Below are positions 40,408 through 48,349 of a DNA stretch of 64,000 bases, piece after piece. The DNA lies in NCBI RefSeq assembly GCF_016907235.1, contig NZ_JAFBBO010000001.1, positions 682,001 to 746,000 of the forward strand. Reading direction: 5' to 3'. The notes beneath the pieces are model-generated. The model searched no databases. It worked only from the letters and a program-made list of their open reading frames with translations, and was not told where the DNA came from. A program made the translations under genes and the position numbers. The DNA is from Oerskovia jenensis. Lineage in GTDB: Bacteria > Actinomycetota > Actinomycetes > Actinomycetales > Cellulomonadaceae. Position 1 is the stretch's first letter, and each line of letters starts with the position of its first letter.

Positions 40408-42746
40408 CCGGCACGTCCCCCCAGCCAGCCCCGCACGTCCCGCGCGAGCTCGTCGTGCGGGTCGTCGCGACCTCCGCTCTCGTCACCGTCGCGACGCTCG
40501 CCTCGTTCCGAGCCCTCACGGTGCTCATCGGACCAGGACAGTGGACCCTCACCGGGTCGGTCCTGGTGCTGACTCTCGCCCTCGTGACCGGGGGCGCACG
40601 GCTCCTGCTCGAGCGCGGTCCCGCTGCTCGTCCCGGACGCCACGGCCTCGGCCTGCGGAGCATCGTCCCCACGCTGGTGGGCCTGACCGTCGGGGCATGG
40701 GCGCTGCTCGCCGTGTTCGGCGGGCCCACCTCACGCGGCATCGACCTGGCGATCAGCGGTGCGAGCATCGACCGGCTCCTGGCTCGTCTCGCTGCCGGAC
40801 GCGCGCTGATCGCCGGGGAGGTCGCACCGATCGACCCCTCGTTCCCCCTCGCGCTGATCGCCGTGGCCGGGGTCGCCCTCGTCCTCCTCGCCACCGACCT
40901 GGTCGTGGGCGGCCTGCGTCTGCCCGCGGCGGCAGCGCTCCCGCTCCTCGCCCTGTGGATCCCACCGTTGGTCATCGAAGGCGCGATCCCACCGTCCGTC
41001 TTCGTCGTCACGGTCGTCGCGCTCCTCCTCCTCGTGGTGGTCGACAACCCGCACCTCGCCCCACGACGCCGCGGCGCCACGGCTGCCTCCGTCGGGCCGG
41101 CCGTGCGGGCCGCGCGGGTCGGCGGCGTCGTGGGCGCCACCGCGGCGATCGCCGTGGTGGCCCTCGTCGCGGGCACCGCGGCCGGCGCGGTCCCCCAGAT
41201 CCTGAGCTCGCCGTGGTCGTCCTTCTTCACGAGCGCCGGCCCGACCGAACGCCTCGCCAGCGACCTCGACATGGAGGACGACCTCGGCGCACGGTCCCAG
41301 GAGGTCGCCCTGACGTACGAGTTCCCGCAGGAGGCGGACGAGGGGGGCGCCAGCACGAGCATCGGCCCCTTGCGCATGTTCACACTGACGGGCTTCGACG
41401 GCAAGAGCTGGCGCCGCGGCGACTCGCGGCAAGGACCGCCGGTCGACGCCGGGCAGGTCCTGTGGCCCGACGACTCGGGGATCGGTTCCGGCGAGACCAG
41501 GACGGTCGACATCACGCTCCGGACACTGCGCGACGAGAAGCTGGTCCTGCCGACCGAGCCGAGATCGGTCGACGTCGAGGGCGAGTGGTTCTACGACGAC
41601 TCCCGCGACGAGGTCACGGGGAACTCCGCGACGACGCCCGGGATGACCTACTCGATCGACGTCTTCGCCCGCCCGCTGACCGCCGACGCCCTCCGGACCA
41701 GCTCGGGCGACGACCTGGACGACCCGAACGTGGTCGAGGTCCCCGAGAGCGCGCACCGCGACGAGATCCGCACTCTCGCCGAGGAGATCGTCGCGGGTAC
41801 CACGACGCGCTACGACGCCGCGGTCGCTCTGCAGTCCTACTTTCGCGACGGGAGCAACTTCACCTACTCCACGCAGGTCCCCGACGGCGCGACCGACGAC
41901 ACGGTGTGGAACTTCCTCCAGGACCGCGAGGGGTACTGCGTCCAGTTCGCGACCTCCATGACGCTGATGGCCCGCTCGGTCGGGATACCGGCGCGCCTGG
42001 CCGTGGGCTTCCTGCCGGGAGAGCGCACGGGCGACAACGTCTACCAGGTCACGGGCAAGGACTCGCACGCGTGGCCGGAGCTGTACTTCCCCGGTCAGGG
42101 ATGGGTCAGGTTCGAGCCGACACCTGCGGTGCAGGCGGGTCCCGTCCCGTCCTGGGCCGACCCGTTGCTCGGCCCGTCGGACGACGAGGCCGCCTCCGCA
42201 CCCGACGACGTGCCGACGAGCCAGGTCGGTCCGAACGCCACGGCAGGGACCGACCAGACCACGGCTCCGGCGCCGGGGGCGGGCGGCGGCGGGGCTGCCG
42301 ACGAGGCAGCCACCGGTCGCGGGTGGGGCGCGGGCGTCATCACCCTGGTCGTCGTGCTCGTCCTGGCCGTGGTGGGGTGGGTGGCGGTGCGCCGCCGGGG
42401 AACGCTGACCCCCGAGCCCGACGTCGAGTCCACGTGGGCCGACCTCGTCCGGCAGCTCGAGGACCTGGGCATCAGCTGGCAGGAGTCGGTGACGCTCCGC
42501 AAGGTCCCGTCGGTCGTGGCGAGTCAGTTCGCACAGAAGACCGGTCGCCACCTACCGGACGCGACGATCGACACCCTCGTGGCCCTGGCCGCGGAGGTGG
42601 AGTCGGAGCGCTATGCACGCACCTGGTCCCCTCCGCCGCCGAGCGACCTGGCCGCGATGCGCGACAAGGTGGTTGCCGGAGTCCGCGACGGGCTCAGCGA
42701 CCGCCCTGCTCACGTCGACGGTCCCAACGCTCTTCCAGTCGGTTGA
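40404..42746 (+). CDS. Membrane-bound transglutaminase-like protein (TgpA family)
   Basis: A 780-residue protein. Several transmembrane helices fill ~15-260, an extracytoplasmic region follows with a transglutaminase core: EGYCVQFATSM (Cys512), KDSHAWPELYF (His555) and GWVRFEPTP, where Glu stands at the place usually held by Asp. A Ser/Thr/Gly linker, one more transmembrane helix (~640-660) and a cytosolic C-terminal domain end it. Start overlaps the DUF58 stop; GGAGGAG lies upstream. Its 3' end overlaps the convergent DUF3040 gene by 53 bases. Confidence 0.92.
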   Translation: MTGTSPQPAPHVPRELVVRVVATSALVTVATLASFRALTVLIGPGQWTLTGSVLVLTLALVTGGARLLLERGPAARPGRHGLGLRSIVPTLVGLTVGAWALLAVFGGPTSRGIDLAISGASIDRLLARLAAGRALIAGEVAPIDPSFPLALIAVAGVALVLLATDLVVGGLRLPAAAALPLLALWIPPLVIEGAIPPSVFVVTVVALLLLVVVDNPHLAPRRRGATAASVGPAVRAARVGGVVGATAAIAVVALVAGTAAGAVPQILSSPWSSFFTSAGPTERLASDLDMEDDLGARSQEVALTYEFPQEADEGGASTSIGPLRMFTLTGFDGKSWRRGDSRQGPPVDAGQVLWPDDSGIGSGETRTVDITLRTLRDEKLVLPTEPRSVDVEGEWFYDDSRDEVTGNSATTPGMTYSIDVFARPLTADALRTSSGDDLDDPNVVEVPESAHRDEIRTLAEEIVAGTTTRYDAAVALQSYFRDGSNFTYSTQVPDGATDDTVWNFLQDREGYCVQFATSMTLMARSVGIPARLAVGFLPGERTGDNVYQVTGKDSHAWPELYFPGQGWVRFEPTPAVQAGPVPSWADPLLGPSDDEAASAPDDVPTSQVGPNATAGTDQTTAPAPGAGGGGAADEAATGRGWGAGVITLVVVLVLAVVGWVAVRRRGTLTPEPDVESTWADLVRQLEDLGISWQESVTLRKVPSVVASQFAQKTGRHLPDATIDTLVALAAEVESERYARTWSPPPPSDLAAMRDKVVAGVRDGLSDRPAHVDGPNALPVG

Positions 42747-43098
42747 GGAATCCCTGACCGGACGAGCCTCGCTTCGCCGAGGCCTTGGGGGGCGTGACCT
42801 TGCCGTGCTCGTCCACGACCCCGACCGGTCCGGTCGTCGACTTGCGGGGCGCGGAGAAGGCGAACGCCACGCCGGCGAACATCACGACGAAGCCGACGAC
42901 TCCCAGCACGGGCGAGGCGGACGCCGCGCCGAAGACCAGGAGCAACAGCCCCCCGACCACGCCGATGCCTGCGGCAACGTAGCGCAGACCCGACTTGCGG
43001 GGGCTCGACTGAAGCGTCGTCGCCAACCGCGGATCATCCGAGGTCAGCGCTCTTTCCATCTGTTCCAGTACGCGCTGCTCGTACTCTGACAGAGGCAT
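42694..43098 (-). CDS. DUF3040 membrane protein
   Basis: A 134-residue actinobacterial DUF3040 protein: the N-terminal MPLSEYEQRVLEQMERALTS is diagnostic, followed by two hydrophobic segments (YVAAGIGVVGGLLLLVFG, VLGVVGFVVMFAGVAFAF) and a basic tail. Function unknown. ATG 43098 follows GGGGG. It lies 38 bases after dinB and its 3' end lies inside the convergent transglutaminase gene. Confidence 0.9.
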   Translation of the reverse strand: MPLSEYEQRVLEQMERALTSDDPRLATTLQSSPRKSGLRYVAAGIGVVGGLLLLVFGAASASPVLGVVGFVVMFAGVAFAFSAPRKSTTGPVGVVDEHGKVTPPKASAKRGSSGQGFLNRLEERWDRRREQGGR

Positions 43099-43136
43099 GG
43101 GCACCCCCGGTTCTCAGCGGTTGATATGTGTCTCCC

Positions 43137-44396
43137 TCAGGATAGTTCTACATCCGCCCGGGTGGTAGTCGAGCGCCGACGGGTGGACGCCGGGCCGATC
43201 GAATTCACCCCAAAACGGTCCCGGATCAGGTCGAGCGCCCGCTCGGCCTCACGCTGGGCACCGGACCCTTCCTGCACCGACTCCTCGAGCGTCGGCTGCT
43301 CGACCGAGGCTCCTCGGCGTTCCAGGTTCTCCGCACGCACCCCCACCAGACGCACGGGCAGACCGCGCCGGTCCACGCCTCGGGCGAGCTCGAGTGCCAC
43401 GGCATGGATCTCCTGGGCCACGTCGGTCGGCGAGGAGAGCGTCCGCGAACGGGTCAGGGTCCGGAAGTCCGCGGTCCTGACCTTCACCGAGACCGTCCGC
43501 GCGACGAACCCCTGGCTGCGCAGACGCGTCGCGCACCGGTCCGCGAGCCCCAGCAGGGCTGACCCGATGACCGCGAAGTCGTAGAGGTCCTGCGCGAAGG
43601 TCGTCTCGGCGCCGATGCTCTGCTCGGCACGCCCGGGATCGACGGGGCGGGGGTCCCTGCCCCAGGCGAGGTCGTGCAGATGAGCCCCGGCCGCCTTCCC
43701 CACCGCGGCCTGCAGCGTCGCGACGTCGGTGTCGGCGAGCTCCGCGACGGTCGTGATGCCCCACCCGGCGAGCGTCTTCTCGGTGCGCTCCCCGACCCCC
43801 CACAGCGCACCCACGGGCAGCGTGCGCAAGAAGCGGACGGTCGAGCCGGCCGGGACCAGGAGCAGGCCGTCCGGCTTGGCGTGCGTCGACGCGAGCTTGG
43901 CGACGAACTTGGTCGTGGCGATCCCCACCGAGCACGTGATGCCGACCTCTCGCCGTACCCGTTCCCGCAGCTCCCGGCCGATACGAGTGGGCGCCCCGAG
44001 CCGGCGCCTGGCACCGCTCACGTCGAGGAACGCCTCGTCGATGCTGATCTGCTCGACGAGCGCCGTGATCTCGTGGACGATCTCCATGACCGCTCGCGAG
44101 GCGTCCTGGTACGCACGGTGGTCGGGTGGCACGACGACGGCCTGGGGGCAGAGCCTGCGGGCGAGCGCCATGGGCATGGCCGAGTGGACCCCGAAGGCAC
44201 GCGCCTCGTAGGTGGCCGCCAGGACGACGCTGCGCTCTGCCCCGCCGACGATCACCGGACGACCGACGAGCTCCGGTCTGCGCGTCAGCTCGACCGAGGC
44301 GAAGAAGGCGTCCATGTCGACGTGCAGGATGGAGCAGCCCGTCTCGTCGTCGCCCCAGTCCCGACGAGCCTGGGGGGCCCGCGGGCCGCGGCTCAT
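43137..44396 (-). CDS. dinB: Y-family DNA polymerase IV DinB
   Basis: A 419-residue translesion polymerase. Catalytic motifs HVDMDAFFASVE and EQISIDEAFLDVSG, the HhH region (GALWGVGERTEKTLAGWG) and the little-finger domain are present. There is no obvious C-terminal beta-clamp QLxLF motif. ATG at 44396 is 22 bases after the HEPN gene, and both are read from a promoter with a LexA box, so SOS induction is expected. Confidence 0.95.
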   Translation of the reverse strand: MSRGPRAPQARRDWGDDETGCSILHVDMDAFFASVELTRRPELVGRPVIVGGAERSVVLAATYEARAFGVHSAMPMALARRLCPQAVVVPPDHRAYQDASRAVMEIVHEITALVEQISIDEAFLDVSGARRRLGAPTRIGRELRERVRREVGITCSVGIATTKFVAKLASTHAKPDGLLLVPAGSTVRFLRTLPVGALWGVGERTEKTLAGWGITTVAELADTDVATLQAAVGKAAGAHLHDLAWGRDPRPVDPGRAEQSIGAETTFAQDLYDFAVIGSALLGLADRCATRLRSQGFVARTVSVKVRTADFRTLTRSRTLSSPTDVAQEIHAVALELARGVDRRGLPVRLVGVRAENLERRGASVEQPTLEESVQEGSGAQREAERALDLIRDRFGVNSIGPASTRRRSTTTRADVELS

Positions 44397-44418
44397 CGCC
44401 CACCGACCAGGAACGAGG

Positions 44419-44868
44419 TCACGAGGCCACGACCCGCAGGGACGGATGGCGGACGAACCCCACGTCCGGGTCGACGAGCATCGCGACCTCGTCGCGGAAG
44501 TCCTCGGCGCAGGCCATGATCTCGTCGGCCTGCCGCGCCTCGACCGCGTCGAAACGCCCCGCGTCGACGGCCGCCCGGATGCGCGCCCCGCCCGCGAAGT
44601 AGACCGACCAGGCCGACAGCCCGGGCTCGACGAGCGCGAGCATGTCCCAGACCGACCGGGCGCGCGAACGGGAGGACGGCCTGCCCCGGAGGGCGACGAC
44701 GGCGGCTGCGGAGCGCAGCGCGCCGAGGTGCGAGTGGACGAACCGCTCGGCCGGGTCGGCGGTGAGCCCGGCGGCGACGAGCTCTGCGTCGGCACGGGCC
44801 AGGAGGCGCGCGACCTCGGGCGGCGTGACGCCCCTCGCGCCCGGGAGCGCCCTGTGCTGTGTGGTCAT
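44419..44868 (-). CDS. SAV_6107-family HEPN-domain protein, SOS partner of dinB
   Basis: A 149-residue all-helical protein of the actinobacterial SAV_6107 HEPN group. RFVHSH (42-47) fits the R-x4-H pattern that forms the active site in HEPN ribonucleases, followed by LGALRSAAAVVALRG typical of the group. No signal peptide. ATG at 44868 follows GGAGG; the promoter holds a LexA box. Function unknown; an SOS-induced RNA-acting or adaptor role with DinB is a hypothesis. Confidence 0.85.
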   Translation of the reverse strand: MTTQHRALPGARGVTPPEVARLLARADAELVAAGLTADPAERFVHSHLGALRSAAAVVALRGRPSSRSRARSVWDMLALVEPGLSAWSVYFAGGARIRAAVDAGRFDAVEARQADEIMACAEDFRDEVAMLVDPDVGFVRHPSLRVVAS

Positions 44869-44886
44869 CGGAACACCTCCATGCCA

Positions 44887-44915
44887 ACTATCGAACACCT
44901 GTTCGAATCTGTCAA
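44887..44915 (-). promoter_or_regulatory. Promoter of the HEPN-dinB operon
   Basis: On the minus strand TTGACA (44915-44910), 17 bases, GATAGT (44892-44887). The LexA box fills the spacer and touches the -10, so LexA would block polymerase directly. Confidence 0.8.
44891..44906. promoter_or_regulatory. LexA box of HEPN-dinB
   Basis: TCGAACACCTGTTCGA: arms TCGAAC/GTTCGA around ACCT, the Gram-positive/actinobacterial SOS box. The same core recurs upstream of LysM/lexA at 58.2 kb. Confidence 0.92.
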
Positions 44916-44980
44916 TCCGCCGGGGCGGCCGTCCGGACGGTCGAGCGACGAGGGAAGTCCCCTCGCGCCCGCACACCCCC

Positions 44981-44992
44981 TACGGTTGCCTC
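44981..44992 (+). promoter_or_regulatory. Leaderless -10 element of the methyltransferase gene
   Basis: TACGGT (44981-44986) is six bases before ATG 44993; no ribosome site. Confidence 0.45.
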
Positions 44993-46102
44993 ATGGGCCG
45001 CAAGACCACCGGGCGTTCGTCCCGTCGTTCCTCAGCATCCACCTCCCCACCCACAGAGACCGCCCCGCCGTCGCGGCGCAGCCGTGCCGGTGCCCGGCAC
45101 CAGGGCGCGGAGTCCGCCCGTGACCTGCCCACCGAGGAGGTCCGCACCTCGACGGGCACGGCCCGGTTGGTGCCGGACCCCGACGGCAGCACCGGGGTCA
45201 CCCTCCTCGTCAACGGCGTGCCGAGCTCGCACCTGGACCTCGCGGACCCCGGCCTGCTCACGTTCGAGTACATGCAGCAGATGGCGGCCGTCCTGGCCGT
45301 GCTCCCCACGGGGCCGCTGCGGGTCGTGCACCTGGGCGCCGCGGGGTGCACGCTCGCCCGGTACGTCGAGCACGAGCGACCGGACTCCCGGCAGATCGCG
45401 GTCGACCTGGACGCCGACCTCGTCGCGCGGGTCCGCGAGTGGTTCGCGCTCCCCCGGGCCCCGCGACTGCGCCTTCGCGCGGGGGACGCACGGACCGAGC
45501 TGGCCACCCTGCCCGACGCGAGCGCCGACGTCGTCGTGCGGGACGTCTTCGCGGGCGACACCACGCCCGAGCACGTCACCACGGCAGGCTTCGTGCGCGA
45601 CGTCCTGCGCGTGCTGCGCCCCGGCGGCGTCTATCTCGCGAACTGCGCGGACCGCCCGCCGCTCGCCCTCGTGCGCGCCGAGCTCGCCACCGCCGTCTCG
45701 GCCCTCACCTCGGACGGCCGCGCCGAGCGGGGCGTCTGGGACGACGTGGGCCTGATCGCCGAACCCGGGCAGCTCAAGGGGCGCCGCTACGGGAACCTGG
45801 TCCTGGTCGCGGTCCGCAGCTCGCCCTCCACCTCGCACGGCCCGGGCGGGGGCTCCACCCACGCAGGGCTCGACCTGCGTGACGCGACGCTCGCTCGCAC
45901 GCTGCGCAGCCTGCCCGTCCCGGCCACGCTGCTCACGGGCGAGGAGGCCCGCCGGTTCGCCGGCACCGCGGTGCCGCTCGAGGACCCGCCCGCTCCTGCC
46001 TCGCCCGGGGACCCGGCGGCCCCGCTCCCTCCCGACGGCGCCACGCACCCGGGCGCGTCCGCGGCGGACGGACGCCGCGCCGTCGGGCAGCCCGAGGGCT
46101 GA
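44993..46102 (+). CDS. Spermidine-synthase-like SAM-dependent methyltransferase fold protein
   Basis: A 369-residue protein. After a basic Ser-rich N-terminus the class I fold appears: VVHLGAAGCTLARYV, IAVDLDADLVARV, LRAGDARTELATLP and DVVVRDVFAGDTTPEH resemble spermidine synthase (SpeE) but the polyamine-site residues cannot be confirmed. The ~60 C-terminal residues are Pro/Ala-rich. It is divergent from HEPN-dinB and ends at a strong bidirectional terminator shared with the cold-shock gene. Confidence 0.82.
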   Translation: MGRKTTGRSSRRSSASTSPPTETAPPSRRSRAGARHQGAESARDLPTEEVRTSTGTARLVPDPDGSTGVTLLVNGVPSSHLDLADPGLLTFEYMQQMAAVLAVLPTGPLRVVHLGAAGCTLARYVEHERPDSRQIAVDLDADLVARVREWFALPRAPRLRLRAGDARTELATLPDASADVVVRDVFAGDTTPEHVTTAGFVRDVLRVLRPGGVYLANCADRPPLALVRAELATAVSALTSDGRAERGVWDDVGLIAEPGQLKGRRYGNLVLVAVRSSPSTSHGPGGGSTHAGLDLRDATLARTLRSLPVPATLLTGEEARRFAGTAVPLEDPPAPASPGDPAAPLPPDGATHPGASAADGRRAVGQPEG

Positions 46103-46108
46103 GCAGCA

Positions 46109-46142
46109 CGGAGGCCGCACCCCGGACGGGGTGCGGCCTCCG
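46109..46142. terminator. Bidirectional terminator between methyltransferase and cold-shock genes
   Basis: Perfect 15-base-pair stem (46109-46123 with 46128-46142) and a GGAC tetraloop between convergent genes. Confidence 0.92.
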
Positions 46143-46179
46143 ACGCCGACCCGCGAGGGCCGGCACACGATCAGGGAGA

Positions 46180-46383
46180 TCAGATCGGGTGGACGTTCTC
46201 CGCCTGCGGGCCCTTGGGCCCCTGGGTGATCTCGAACTCGACCCGCTGAGCCTCTTCGAGCGACCGGTAGCCCTGGGCCTCGATCGCGGAGTAGTGGACG
46301 AAGACGTCGGCGCCGCCGCCGTCCTGGGCGATGAACCCGTAGCCCTTCTCAGCGTTGAACCACTTCACAGAACCCTGCGCCAT
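46180..46383 (-). CDS. Cold-shock protein (CspA family)
   Basis: A 67-residue single cold-shock domain with RNP1 KGYGFI and RNP2 VFVHYSAI; binds single-stranded RNA/DNA. ATG 46383 follows GAGGAA. The start at [10 protein letters not shown] matches family members; the longer upstream reading is not supported. Confidence 0.96.
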   Translation of the reverse strand: MAQGSVKWFNAEKGYGFIAQDGGGADVFVHYSAIEAQGYRSLEEAQRVEFEITQGPKGPQAENVHPI

Positions 46384-46696
46384 GCTGTTCCTCGTACCTT
46401 CTGTCCATGCGGGGACATCCGCGAACGGGCCCTTCGCCCGTTCATCGAGCCGCAGCCACGCGGACCCGCGACACGCTCCGCGAGGTCCGGTCGTGGCGAC
46501 CGCCGGCTGGACTGGCACGACCCCGGCGGACCGGGACCCTGCTGTGTCGATACCGGTTCACGCGAAGGCATGTCTCGAGCACGTCACTGCAACGAGACTT
46601 AGTTTTGCACGGTGAAGGTGAAGTTCGCCACGTCAAGCGCCGAGGAAATACCGTGATTCGTCCGCACAACCTCCGCACAACCTCCGCGAGCGGCCG
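46384..46696. other. Upstream region of the cold-shock gene
   Basis: 313 bases between the cold-shock start and the PAC2 stop. It is less GC-rich than its surroundings around 46600-46690 and holds an 11-base unit (TCCGCACAACC) in exact tandem at 46661-46682. It probably contains a long cold-shock leader. No confident promoter or gene. Confidence 0.5.
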
Positions 46697-47644
46697 TCAC
46701 TCCCCCGTCTGCTGGGCAAGGAAGCGTTCGAACTCGGCCCCGAGCTCGTCAGCAGTCGGTATGGGGGCCGACTCCGCGAGCAGGCTCGTGCGACCCACCG
46801 AGCGCGCGAACGCGTCGTACTGCTCCTCGAGCGCGCGCACGACCGCCGTGACCTCCTCCGACTCGGCCATCTGACGCTCGACCTCGGCCACGGCCTCCTG
46901 AGCCCCCGCGGTGAGCGCGCCGACCCGCAGGTCCAGGCCCGTCGAACGTTGGACGTTCTCGAGCGCCACCACGGCCGCGGGCGGGAACGGCGACTGCGCC
47001 AGGTAGTGCGGTACGTGCACCGTGAAGCCCATCGCGTCGTGCCCCGACTCGCCCAGGCGCAGCTCGAGCAACGAGGCCAGCGAGCCCGGGACCTTGACCG
47101 TGCCGAACCACGACGTGTGGTCCTCGATCAGCTCGCGCCGTGTCGCGTGCGCCGTCACCGACAGCGGGCGCGTGTGCGGGATGCCCATGGGGATGCCGTG
47201 GAACCCGACGACGAGCGACACGTCGAAACGGCTCACGAGCTCGCGCAGCGCCGCGACCACGCGCTCCCACTGCAGGTCCGGCTCCATCCCGTGCAGGAGC
47301 AGGAACCCCGTGCCCTCCGCGTCGCGCAGGTGGTCGATCGCGAGGAACGGCTCGTCGTACGACGCCCACCGGTCCGCGTCGAACACCATGGTGACCCGCT
47401 TCGAGCGGTAGTCCAGGAGCTGGTCCACGTCGAACGTGACCAGCCGCGTGACCTCGAACTCCTCGAGCAGGTGCTCGACCGCGAGCTCGCCGGCCGTCCC
47501 CGCGTCCACGAAACCGCGCACCGAGTGCAGCATGACCGGGCCCGTCGCACGGACCGCGGCCTCTTCCTGCGTCCCCGTCGCCGCGGGCAGGACGCGCGCC
47601 ACCGCGGCCTCGTCCACCTCGTAGATCTCTCGTGGGTCCAACAC
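46697..47644 (-). CDS. PAC2-family protein
   Basis: A 315-residue protein of the PAC2 (proteasome assembly chaperone 2-like) superfamily: VMLHSVRGFVDAGTAGELAVEHL, FLLLHGMEPDLQWERVVAAL, VVGFHGIPMGIPHTRP and MGFTVHVPHYLAQSPFPPAA are typical of actinobacterial members. Function in bacteria unknown. GTG at 47644 (VLDPREIYEV) has GGAG seven bases upstream. Confidence 0.87.
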   Translation of the reverse strand: MLDPREIYEVDEAAVARVLPAATGTQEEAAVRATGPVMLHSVRGFVDAGTAGELAVEHLLEEFEVTRLVTFDVDQLLDYRSKRVTMVFDADRWASYDEPFLAIDHLRDAEGTGFLLLHGMEPDLQWERVVAALRELVSRFDVSLVVGFHGIPMGIPHTRPLSVTAHATRRELIEDHTSWFGTVKVPGSLASLLELRLGESGHDAMGFTVHVPHYLAQSPFPPAAVVALENVQRSTGLDLRVGALTAGAQEAVAEVERQMAESEEVTAVVRALEEQYDAFARSVGRTSLLAESAPIPTADELGAEFERFLAQQTGE

Positions 47645-47799
47645 CAGATGCTCCTCCGTCGTCGTCCTCGCCCGCCCAGGTCGTCGGCCGGGCGGTGCCG
47701 GCACGGTTCTCGGGCAGTTCGCTCACGACAACACCGACCGGTGCCCGATGCTTCCCGCCGGACGGGTCGAGCCGACCGCCGCGCGGTCGCGGGACGCGC

Positions 47800-48240
47800 T
47801 CAGCGAGCGGGCAGGCGGACCACCGTGACGAAGAAGTCGTCGATCTGACGCACGACGTCGATGAACCGGTCGAAGTCGACCGGCTTGGTCACGTAGGCGT
47901 TGGCGTGCAGGGAGTACGACCGCACGACGTCCTCCTCGGCCTCCGACGTCGTCAGCACGACCACGGGGATCTGGCGCAGGGCCGGGTCGGACTTGAGCTC
48001 ACCGAGCACCTCGCGACCGTCCATGCGCGGCAGGTTCAGGTCGAGCAGGATCAGGTCGGGCGTCGGGGCGTCGGCGTACTCGCCCTCCTTGCGCAGGAAG
48101 GCCATCGCGCTCACGCCGTCGCTGACCACCGAGAGGCGGTTGGTGACCTTGTGGTCCTCGAAGGCCTCACGCGTCATCAGCACGTCACCGGGGTCGTCCT
48201 CGACCAGCAGGACGTCGATCACCTTGTGCCCGTTGCTCAT
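47800..48240 (-). CDS. Single-domain response regulator (Rcp1/CheY type)
   Basis: A 146-residue receiver with no output domain. [18 protein letters not shown], phospho-acceptor Asp67 in [18 protein letters not shown] and the Lys in YVTKPVDF are conserved. The extended form ([13 protein letters not shown]) resembles the Rcp1 group that pairs with bacteriophytochrome-like kinases. It is 109 bases downstream of the kinase gene and is its likely partner. Confidence 0.9.
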   Translation of the reverse strand: MSNGHKVIDVLLVEDDPGDVLMTREAFEDHKVTNRLSVVSDGVSAMAFLRKEGEYADAPTPDLILLDLNLPRMDGREVLGELKSDPALRQIPVVVLTTSEAEEDVVRSYSLHANAYVTKPVDFDRFIDVVRQIDDFFVTVVRLPAR

Positions 48241-48349
48241 CTCGTCCACCGTGCCGTTCCTCGTGGTCCGGCCCCGGTCCTCCGGAGCCACGCCGTGAGC
48301 CTAGTCGACGAGGGGCGTCCGGGCGCGACCTCCCGCGCCGCGCCGGGCC

